DNA from: Stomoxys calcitrans
Lineage: Eukaryota > Arthropoda > Insecta > Diptera > Muscidae
DNA: 64,000 nucleotides
Direction: 5' to 3'
Assembly (NCBI RefSeq): GCF_963082655.1
Contig: NC_081553.1
Location: 68,352,416 to 68,416,415 of the forward strand
The position numbers and the translations under genes were made by a program. Shown here one piece after another: positions 26,001-38,000 of the stretch (position 1 is its first letter; every line of letters begins with the position of its first letter). Below the pieces are notes generated by a model. It ran no database searches and was not told the DNA's origin. It worked only from the letters and a program-made list of their open reading frames with translations.

Positions 26001-29000
26001 ATATCAAAACACTATGTGAAAAATTTCAGTCAAATCGGATAAGAATTGTGCCTTCTAAAAGCTTGAGAAGTCAAGACCCAAGATTGGTTTATATGGCAGC
26101 TATATCAGGTTATGAACCGATTTGAGCCATACTAAGCACAGTTGTTGGAAGTGATAACAAAACTCTATGTGCAAAATTTCAGTTCAATCGGACGAGAATT
26201 GCGCCCTCTTGAGGCTCCCAAGATCGGTTTATATGGCAGCTATATCAAAACATGGACCGTTTTGGTCCATTTACAATCCCAAGCGACCTACACTAATAAG
26301 AAGTATTTGTCCAAAATTTGAAGCACCTAGCTTTACTTCTTCAAAAGTAAGCGTGATTTCGACAGACAGACGAACGGACAGGCGGACGGACAGACGGACA
26401 AGGCAAGATCGACTTAAAATGTCACTACGATCAAGAATATATATACTTTATGGGGTCTAAGACGCATATTTCGAGGTGTTTCCGAGGTTATCATTTTATG
26501 AACCGATTTGAACTATACATAGTTGTTGGAAGTCAAAACAAAACACTCCATGCAAAACCTCATGGCAAATCGGATAGTAAGTAGCCCGGAATCAAACCCC
26601 AGTTCGGTTTATATGACAGCTGTACCAGGTTATGAACTGATGTGGACCATACTTAGCATATTTGTTGGAAGCCACACCAAATCACACCGACATATGCAGT
26701 CAAATTTGAATAGTATTGCGTCGTATAGAACTCAAGAAGTCAAATCAGGAGATCGGTTTATATGCCAGCTATTCCAGGTTATGAACCGATTTGGACCCTA
26801 CTTTTGTTGAAAGTCATAACAAAACAACTTAAACACAATTTCAGCCCAATTGGGTAAGACCTGCGCTATCTAGAGGCGACATAGTCTATTTACAATCCCA
26901 GCTGACGTACAATAAAATGAAGTATTGGGTTGCCCAAAAAGTAATTGCGGATTTTTCATATAGTCGGCGTTGACAAATTTTTTCACAGCTTGTGACTCTG
27001 TAATTGCATTCTTTTTTCTGTCAGTTATCAGCTGTTACTTTTAGCTTGCTTTAGAAAAAAAGTGCAAAAAAGTATATTTGATTAAAGTTCACTCTAAGTT
27101 TTATTAAAAATGCATTTACTCTCTTTTAAAAAATCCGCAATTACTTTTTTGGCAACCCAATATTTGGGCAAAATTTCTAGTACCTAGCAATATTCCTTCG
27201 AAAGTTAGCGTTCTTTCGATAGACAGACGGAGGGACATGGCTAATTCGTCTTAGAATGTCAAGAGCATCAAGAATATATATACGTTGTGGGACCTCAGAT
27301 TAGTATTTCAGTATGACGAAATTAGTAGACACCCATTCTATGGTGGAGGAATCAGAAATTCCTAATTCCTAATTTCATTCCACGCTACTAAATGGATTAA
27401 AATCTGGTATTGTGTGCCCACCAAAATGTGGGAGTCTCTTAGCCACGAAGCCGGGCAATGACGTATTGAAAGCTCCAAAGGACTGTGAGTTAAAACCGAA
27501 AAAATAGTCCGATTTTAAAAAATCTTTTTTTGCTGGAAAGTGCTTAAAATGAAATTTCGGTCCATATTGGCTTCGTATTTTGCAATTTCCGAAGACATTT
27601 GTGGTTCGATTCTCATTTTTATATATTACTAGCCTAAACCGGGCCGGACATGTTTTTAGGATGGGGATATTTCGCCGTGAATGCGAATATCAAATTCGTG
27701 CCGTTCTAGCCTATGACGCTGAACGCGTTCGAATCCTGGCGAGAACATCGTACAAAGCGATGTTTATCCCCCCTCTTAATGTTGGCGACATTTGCGAGGT
27801 ACAATGCCATGTATGATAATTTAAAAAACTTTACCAAATGAGGTGTCGCACTGCGGGACGCCGATCGGACTCGTCTATTAAAAAAGGTCCCTTATCATTG
27901 AGTTTAAACTTGAAGCGAAACACTCATTGATGTGTGAGAATTCGATCCTTCTCGGTTCCTGGAGGTAATGTTCTTCCTTAGTGTAATGTTCTCATTAGGG
28001 GAGATACGGCACCTCAGACATTTCGTCTCAAATACGGGGGGCCCGTTGGATATTTGGACCCAAATTTTAATACCATATTCGTTTTTTGGTCTCCAATACC
28101 TTTCATTTGATACCCTTATTGTGCCCATCAGACAACTTTCGGATATGGGTGGCGTTTTTTGGTTAAAGGGGAGGGTTCGCCTGCACCCGATATCTTAAAG
28201 TTATATAGCCTATGTTTCCTTCCAGACAAACGTACACAATCTATGACAATCGGTTGAGCCAAGTATATAGTCATAATGGGTCTAATCGTGTTTTTGAGGA
28301 GTGTCGTAACCCCCTATACTTCCATCTGATTTTGTATGTCAGATTCAAAATCTACCCCCGAATACCTATCATTTGAGCCCCATATTGACATGAACTTCCA
28401 ATATGTCTGTTTGAGGAAGTTTTGGGGTTGGGGCGGCCCGATGGGTATTTAGACTCAAATTTTAATAACATATTCGTATTCTACTCTTTCCAATACCTCT
28501 CATTTCATACCTATAATGTCCCGATCGGTCCACTTTTGATTGTGGGTGGAGTTTTTATCGTAAGGGGGAGGGTCCGTCCCCCTTCCGATATCGAAAAATT
28601 GTATAGCCTATGTTTCCTTCCAGTCCATCCAATATGCGAACATTTGGAGAAAATCGATTCTGCCGTTTTTGAGTCTATATGGAACAAACAAACTGAGTTC
28701 CGTATAGCCGTGATTGCCTAATGTGCCCATTTTGGGTGTTTTTGGGGTGTGGGGTGACTCCCTGCACTTCGACATGTTTTTGGTGTGCCTGATTCGTTAT
28801 CTACTCCCGCATACTTTTCATTTGATAACCATATTGTGCTTATCGGTCCACTTTCGAATTTGGATGGAGTTTTTGGGTTAACGGGGGAGGGTCCGCCCCC
28901 TTCCGATATCAAAAAATTATAAAGTATATTCCTTCTTCGCGGCCATATTCGTAATCTATTCCCGAATTCATTTCATTTGAGTCCCATATTGTCATGATCG

Positions 29001-32000
29001 TTAAATAAACCTATTTTATGGGGTTTTGGAGCTAAGGTATATGAAATTTGCGATCAAGTCCAGGTGGCGCTTTCTCTCCTAAAATACGACAAATAGGTTT
29101 ATTGACCCATTATGACAATATGGGACTCAAATGAAAGGTATTTGAGAGTAGAAAACGAACAAAACCCGCCAAATAGACATTTTGACCAATCACGATAATT
29201 TAGAGCTCAAACGAAAAGTGATTGAGAGAAAAAAGCGAATTTGATATCCATTTGAAGAGCCATGTAGTTGGGAAGCCGTCCCACCACAAAATACCTCCCT
29301 ATTATATTGTATAAGAGCTATTTGGGGAGGAAATTGATTGATTTTATGGAAATTGATACTTAATTTCGGGACAATGACCCTGGGGTACACCGCACTCCAT
29401 CATGCCAATATGAGGCTTATATAAAATGTATTTGAAAGTGGAGCACGTAGCTTATATTAACTTTAATGGCCAAGACCCTTTATAATACTTGATACAGTTC
29501 CCATATAAACCAATCTCCTGATTGTACTTCTTGAACCTATAGAGGGCGTAATTCTAATTCGATTGGGTTGAAATGTTTCGCATGACCATTTGTATGACAT
29601 ACGACAGATGTGCCAAGTATGGTCTGAATCAGCCCAAACTTGATACAGCTGTCGTATAAAACGATCTCCGGATTGCACTCCTTTAACCCCTAGAGGTCGC
29701 AGTTCATGTCTGATTTGGCTGATAAGAATTTTGCACAACGACTAATCCTATGACTTCCAAAATATATCTCTTGAGTCCCTTTAGGGCTACCTTGAAATTT
29801 TGCACTGTGACTTATACTATAGTATCCATTATCCAAACCGAGTATGGCCCGAATCGGCCCATAATCTGATATACCATAGCAATTCTTATCCACTAGTCTA
29901 TGTTTGTCCAAGAAGAGATATCGGGTAAAGAACTTGGCAAAAGCTTTCCATGGTGGAGGATTGCCTTTGTTCGGCCTGGCCAAACTTGGCACGCTTTTAC
30001 TTTTCGATACTAAAATTTCATCCAAATTTGATTTCCAAAAAAATATTGCAAATATTTTTGCCAAAAGTTATCAAACTTTTTTATAATAAAAAATTTACAT
30101 TTAATTGTTATTCGTTAAATGGATCTCCACCCATTGTGTGTGTGTGTGTCTCTCTGATAACAGCATTTTAAAGAAAGTTGAATCTTTTCACACTGTTTTG
30201 ACACTTTAATCCGAACGAAAGCGAAATGATATTCAGCACAACAACCAATGGCAACCAACAACAAGAGAAAACAGATTTTGTTACTACCGGAGAAGAAACG
30301 AGCCTTAAATATTCTATTAACATTTTACACTCTAACGCATTTGTTTGGCTTAAAGGCAAATGGTGAAGTATGTCTGGCTGTCAGAGTATCTTCCTCTCTC
30401 CGGTTCATACATCCGATATCGCTTTTATTGGCCCCCATTCGTATACAAATTCGTATGGTAATGATGGTGTGGATGTGTGAAAGCATCCAAGGCTACATAG
30501 ATAGACTTTTATGCATTGGACTGACAAATAAGATGGGATAAGTCGAACATATGTAAATAGATATCTTTGGGTAGTATCTTTGAGTGTCGTCTTGGTCTTG
30601 GGTCTGTTTGCGTGTGTTTGATGTTTAATGCTGATGATGTTCATTCTTCAGATTTTATTGCTGTTGGGTGAAATATCGTTGAATTAGTTGCATAATATCT
30701 TACATTATGACTTTATGCGGAGAAATGGCATTTGGCTGTTTGTTTAGGGCAATCTCAACGGCTTCTTTCCATATCATTCTTATGTAAATTAATAGTTAGG
30801 TAATGTCAAGATTCATTTTTGCAGGTGGGAGAAGCACCCTCCACACCTAAAGATTTTTCAAAAATTGATAAGCTTAAGAAAAATATGCCAAGTGGGTTTA
30901 TTTTCACAAGTTTTACGCATATTTACAGCTTTGAATTTTCTTATCTCTCTTCTATTTTTCAGGTTGTTCCTCCATGGCATTCGGCGGAGGCATCCAATGT
31001 ACCCGAAGTCATTTACTCACATCCTCCCAAAGGACATATTTCAACCTATCTACATGGAGCTCCTATACATGAAAACTATGGTCCCCCACCACCTGGTCGT
31101 GGTCATGGTCCCGGCCACGGTCATGGTCATGCACATTATGAGGGTGGTTGGGAAAATTCCGGTCCTGGCTTAGGATCAGAGTGAGTTCTAGCACAGAGAC
31201 AGACAAAAATTTGCACTACACACTCTAATACATATTTCAATTATTCAATTATTTTCTTATTTTTCAAAAACAAACACCAACATCACATGTTATCATCAGA
31301 TATATAAGCGATATTAATCGTGTAGCACATGTCGAAGACGATTCAAATTTTTTTAAACCGCACTCCAGCGAGGATGCTAATGAATTACACGCTTGGGGAT
31401 TGGGCACAACGCCCTTTACCACACAGAAAAAGCGTACACCACCACACAAAAAATTCTCAACACCTCTACAAAAACCAAATATTCTAAACCAAACCCCACA
31501 AAATTATCAAAAGCCTCAAGCCACTAGTCAGACATTTAATCCATTTCAAACGCCTGACGACAAGCAAAGGTACTTTGAACTCGATCCCAAAAATCACCAC
31601 CCTCACCCCACCAAAAAGATTTGACAATTAAAACCGAAATAATTTGATGCAATTTTGCCATTTTCAGTTTCTTCAACAACAAATACCGAAATAACATCAT
31701 ATCACAATCAGCACCAGGTCCTGTCTACAGTCCCGGAGGACAATCGCCGCTAAAGCCACAAATTCAAGAGGCCTTATCAACAGCTGGGCACATAGCTGCC
31801 CAATATGATCTCACACGCAATCAATTGGCACAAGCATCAAATGACTTGACGGTAAGTTGCGGTAAAAATTTTCAAACATTTTAAACGAAGCAAATTTCTA
31901 AAAAAGTTTTATAAAATAAAATAATCTCTTATTTAACCTGCAAGCAAGGGCAAAAGTAAGGCGGTGCCGACTGTATAATACCCTACACCTACCCTATGGT

Positions 32001-35000
32001 GGTCGTCGAGGAAACCGTTGTGCAAAATTTTGGCAAGATTGGTCAAACAATGCGCTTGCATTAGCTCTTGGGGTGAAAATCTGGCGATGTACATATATGA
32101 CAGCTATATCTAAATCTGAACCGATTTCTATAAAATTCATCTATAATGTCGAGAAGCAAGAGAAAATCCTTCCTGCCATATTTCGAGAGAATCGGTTAAA
32201 AAATTAGCACTTTATTGCAATATTTCACAAAATCGGACCAACATATAAATGGGAGCTATACCTAAATCTGAACCGATTTCGAGCAAACTTCTCAGATACT
32301 GTGGCAGTTGTCGAGGAAAGCGTTTTGCAAAATTGTTGGCAAGATGGGTCAGTAAATGCGTTTGCTGTGACTCTAGAAGTTAAAATCGGGGGATATACAT
32401 ATATGACAGCTTTATCTAAATCTGAACCGATTTCTATCAAATTCATCTATAATGTCGAGAAGCAAGAGAAAATCTTTCCTGCCATATTTCGAGAGAATCG
32501 GTTAACAAATGACCATTTGATTGCAATATTACTGCAAATCGGATCAGAATATATTTATATGAGAGCTATGTCTAAATCTGAACCGATTTCGAGCAAACTT
32601 TATAGACATTGTGGCAGTCGTCGAGGAAAGTGATGTACAAAATTTTGGGAAGATTGGTCAATAAATACGCTAGCAGTGGCTCTAGGAGTAAAAATATATA
32701 TTGGGTTGCCCAAAAAGTAATTGCGGATTTTTCATATAGTCGGCGTTGACAAATTTTTTCACAGCTTGTGACTCTGTAATTGCATTCTTTCTTCTGTCAG
32801 TTATCAGCTGTTACTTTTAGCTTGCTTTAGAAAAAAAGTGTAAAAAAGTATATTTGATTAAAGTTCATTCTAAGTTTTATTAAAAATGCATTTACTTTCT
32901 TTTAAAAAATCCGCAATTACTTTTTGGGCAACCCAATATATGAGAGCTATATCTAAATCTGAACCGATTTCTCTTAAATTCACAAGTAATGTCGAGAGTC
33001 ATTAGGAAATCCTTCCTGTCAAATTTCGAGAGAATCGGATAGCAAATGACCATTTTATTGCATTATTACTGCAAATCGGACGAACACATATATGGGAGAT
33101 ATATACAAATCTAAACCGATTTTAATGAAATTCACCTGTGATGTCGGGAGTCATAAGAAAATCCTTCTTGCCAAATTTCGAAAGGATCGGATAGCAAATG
33201 ACCATTTTATTGCAGTATAACTGCAAATCGGACCAATATATATATGGGAGCTATATCCAAATCTGAACCGATTTTTTCCAATTTCAATAGGCTTCGTCGC
33301 TAGGCCGAAAAACACGCCCATACCAAATTTGAAGACGATCGGATGAAAATTGCGACCTGTAGTTTGTAGACAAAATAACAAGGACAGACGGATAGGCAGA
33401 TAGGCAGGCAGACAGACGGACATAGCTAAATCGAATCAGAAAGTGATTTCATTGATAAGTATACCGATCGACTGTATACTTATCAATGGGTCTATTTCTC
33501 TTTCTTTTGGGTGTTACAAACTAATTCACTAAGTTATAATACCCAGTAAATTTTTGACCCAACAATTTTATACCAATTTCGTGTTTTTGGGCGACAATAA
33601 GGGGGCATACCAAATTTCGCTTAAATCGGTGCACTCATCTCCGAGATTAGGCATTTTTGAAAATTGGGGTATGGAGACGGGTCCGGGCCCCTCAGCTCTC
33701 GGAGATGAGTGCACCGATTTAAGTGAAATTTGGTATGTCACCCAAAAATCCGAAATTGCTATAAAATTTTTGGGTCAAATAACCTGGGGGGGACGCCCCA
33801 TCCCAAAACCCACATGGAAGGACATATTTACCGATTAGGACAATATGGGTATCTAATGAAAGGTATTTAAGAGTACAGTACGAACTTGGTATATAAATTT
33901 CGGCCAAAGTGTTGTGGTGGTCAACCACCCCCAAAACACCCCACAACAAAACTCTTTCACCGCTTTCGGCAATATGGATAACAAATGAAAGGTATTTAAG
34001 AGTAGAGTACAATTCTGACACAAAAACTTATTCATTGGTGTCTTAGGGGCCTCCCCACCGTCAAAAATCCCCCGCAGGGCATATTTACCAATTGGGACAA
34101 TATGGATATCAAATGAAAGGTATTTAAATGTAGAGTAAGAATCAGATATCAACATTTATTCCTTGGTATCTAAAGACGCCTCCCCACCCCCAAAAACCCC
34201 TTAGCAGGGCTTATTTGCCAATTGGATATCAAATGAAATGTGTTTGGAAGTGTAGTACACATCTGTTATAAAAATTTGATCTAAGGGGTCTATGGGGCCT
34301 CCCCAACCCCAAAATCCGCCAAATGGAAATATAAACCTATAATGACAATGTGGGGCTGAAATGAAATGTATTTCAGAATAGATTACGAATCTGATATATA
34401 GGCGTCCACCTCACCCCCTGAAATACCCCCATACTGGATATATTTACCGACTCAAATGAAAGGTATTTGGGAGTAGAGCACGAAAATTATTTCCACATTT
34501 AGGCGAAATATCTGAAAGGGCATACCAGCACCCCAAAACAGGATTTATTTCCCGCCCGTGTCAGAATAGGGCTCAGAAAAAAAAGATTGAAAGAAGGCGC
34601 AGCGGAGCGGTCCCTGTTCAGCTAGTCTTAATTATAACAAGGAAGAGCGTGCTCAGTTCGCCCGGGCCGAATCTTATATACCCTCCACAATGGATCGCAT
34701 TTGTCGAGATCTTTGCGCGGTATCTCTTTTTCGGCAAACAAAGAATAATGGATAAGAATTGTAATGGTGTTGGAGCTATATCAATTTATAGTCCCATTCG
34801 GACCATAAATGAATTGAATGTTGAAGACCATAGTAGAAGTTATTGGGCAATATTTCAGTCCATTCGAATAAGAATTGCGTCTTGTAGGGGCTCAAGAAGC
34901 ATAATCGGGAAATCGGTTAATATCTGTATCAGGCTATAGATCGATTCAGGCTATAGATCGATTCAGACCATATTAGACACGTATGTCGAAGGTCATGGGA

Positions 35001-38000
35001 GAAGCTGTTATTCAAAATTTCTCCTTACATTCAAACACTGATCGTGATCTTACAGTCCTGGTTGTTATTGCCATTATGGCCTGTTTACTGTCCTCACGCA
35101 TTTCGTGACAGCCTGGATCTCCTCCTGCAGGACCGTATTATGGTCAGACAGTCTGAGACCGGCCCACTCTCCAGATGGCAATACTAGGGTCCGTCAATCC
35201 AAGACTGTGGCGCAGCAGTGCCACGCACTCGACCTCAAGTGTCGTCTCAGGTATCCGAGAGGAAACCTCTTCCGTTCCTTCCAGGTTTCCTAACGTCGCC
35301 TTGATTATGACCTGCTCTTATCCACTATCCATTCTCCCATCGCCACAATGCCTGCCTCATACTTAATCTGTTTGTCTGTATGGGTCGGATATCTAGAATA
35401 GTCTCCAGTGCCTTAGCAGGAGTGGTCCTTATCGCTCCGCCTAACGTTGCAGTTTTTCTCCATCGCAGTTCACCAGAGGCGTAACTAAGTATTGGTCTAA
35501 TCACGCTCATGTAGAGACAGTGGTCTATCCTCGAATTCAGGCTCCATTTCGAGCCTACGGTTCACCTACACAGTGCCCAACATCTGTGAGCCTTCTCAGT
35601 ACGCTCCTGAACGTAACACTTCCAATTTAGTTTCCTGCCCAAGATCAAACCTAAATATTTGTCTTGTCGGATATCTAAATCCTGTTATTGAGGACACGTG
35701 GTGCATTGATTTGGCCCACTTTGGTCTTCCTCGTGAACAGGCATATTTCAGTCTTCTCTGGTTAACATTGAGACCTCTGGCCCAGTCATATGCCATATGC
35801 AAGACCCCTTCGGCCCTTTTGCATAGCTAGTTTGGATCCTTACCCCTTGGAAGTATTATAACATTGTCTGCGTCAATATTAAGTATCTGTGGAAAATTTG
35901 AAGCGCCTAGCTATATGCGTTCGAGCGCTATCAGACGGACGGACATGGCTATATCGACTCAGAATGTCGAGACGATCAAGAATATTTTGTACTTTATGGA
36001 GTCTTAGAAGAATATTTCGAGGTGTCACAAACGGAATGACTAGATTAGTATACCCCCATCTTATGATGGTGGATCCAAAAATGGCTCATATATGTCAACA
36101 AGACATATGTATGTTTTACATCGAGGTCTGGGGGTTTGGTTATTATTAAACATTTTATGGTGGCAGACAAATTCTTTAAATGTGATTTTAATTTTAAGCA
36201 GCAAAAATATATAAAAAACCAATTAACAGTGCTCTGTTAATCCCTTAACACAGTTCTGTTAAAATTTCAGGTTCGTGTCTTGGCTAAGAAATAATAAAAA
36301 AGTAGGGCCCGCAAAAGATGTTGGCATACGACCCAATGTTAATGTCATCGGGCATGGGACGTTTAAAACGTAGCCTACCGTTAAACCAAAATTAACAATA
36401 GAACATCATTCTGCTAGATAAACTAGATAAAGATAAACTCTAAAAGAAATCATTAATTGATTAGAAGCTGTACTCACCTGTTTATATCTGCACCAACGCT
36501 GCGAATGTTGAAAAATTAAATCTAAAAAAAAAAAAAAACAAAAAAAACTAAATTATATGAGAACTTTTTATGAGCGACAGATCTATAAATCACTACAATA
36601 GAAATATTTGAACAACTTGAACACCCTGCAAATAAAATAATAGCCTTGGTGATACACTATTCAGTGCGGTACAGAGCAAACTCGCCTGCGTCTGTCGTTA
36701 GTGACCCCTTCAAGGAATATTTGGGGATAGCTCTATCTCGGCAAGTCAGGTACTGCCCAGATAGAGCTGTACAATGTGTACATACCGCCGTTTGGTGGTT
36801 GTGATCCAAATAATGGCCAAGTTTACAGGCAGGGCATTAGTGACCTACAATCTGGCCATAATCGATTGGTTCTAGAAGATTTCAAGGCGTAACACGTTTC
36901 ATGGCATTCTCCTCTAAGTAACGATAAGCATAGCTTTGACAGAGCAGGTTAAAGGTGTCACGTTATGCACGGTGAATGAGGATGCCCCCGTGCAGAAGCA
37001 CGCCAAACATTTCCATTGCATCCCCTGATCTCCTGGGTGACCTATGCTGGCAAGCCGTCATTTCTTAGGGATCGGAGCACCTCCCCTCCTCAACATCGAT
37101 CGACCACCCGAATACATAACCTCTGAGCGCCGGACGTTTATCAATCAGAAGAAGGCCGATTGGGTAGGCTTTAGAGAGTACACTAGTCGCCGCTTTAATG
37201 AGCTGGCATCCCCTCAAATGTGGAAATTTCGGGACATCATAAACGCAACAATCGCTCGCTTTATACCAGCAAGTCGAATACCCCAAGTTCCGCGCAATTT
37301 CCCGTCGCAGGGAGTGGTACTCGCAGACGAGCGTGATGGGTTTGCACGGACGGATTCGTTGCACGGACCCTACTAACCCCCGAATCAGAGAGCTGAATCT
37401 GAAAATTAATTGGGCAGTCAACGAACAAAATCGGAATTTGTGGCTGGAACGCTTAGAGCAATGTAACTTAGCCACCGGTTTAGGCAAGCTGTGGTCTACA
37501 GTAATGTCACCCATGAACCGCGGTAGGAGGGTTGATTCGACCTAAGTAACTTTTGGCGATGTAACTGCGACTGACCCGAAAAGATGTGTCAGGTTTTTCA
37601 AGCGACAATTTATTGAACACCGCTAGAGTGACAAGGTTGGATGAGAACCATTCGTCGTATCCGTGGTCTTTGAGCAGATGGACAGGCATCACAATTTACC
37701 GTGGACGAAGTGATGAATGTCATCCGTGGCGCCAAGTCATCCAAGGCGTTGGGCCCCGACGTAGTCTCTACACTGATGCTGAGGAATCTGGATGTCTCTG
37801 GGGTCGAGTACCTTACAACTGTTCTCAACCAGTCCTTGAACATACAATACCCGATATTTGGAAGATGTGCAGTGTGATCCAACTAATGAAGCCTGTGACC
37901 CAAGTAAGCGGGAGTCGCACAGACCGATCTCCCTTCACTCACCAGTAGCCAAGACGCTTGAGGGACAACTATTCCCGAACCTCGCTGGAAAAATTCCATT

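Larger units (their letters stand above)
31945..33545 (-). mobile_element. Family E Helentron-like element carrying a MITE
   Basis: Distinct monomers (AATCTGAACCGATTTC, TTCATCTATAATGTCGAGA, GAGAATCGG) between a head GGTGCCGACTGTATAATACC and a tail with GACAGACGGACATAGCTAAA, an inverted repeat and TAATACCC. The general plan (ATACCC sub-terminal motif, GTCY box) is that of families A-C but the monomers differ. MITE copy 2 lies at 32701-32936. Confidence 0.65.

Noticed and set aside
30248..30541. 97-codon frame in intron 3.
   Set aside because: No domain, intronic, no splice support; probably chance.
31400..31624. Exon 5 extended to the stop at 31624 as an alternative C-terminus.
   Set aside because: A good GT donor at 31570 and phase match with exon 6 favour splicing; retention remains possible only as a minor form.
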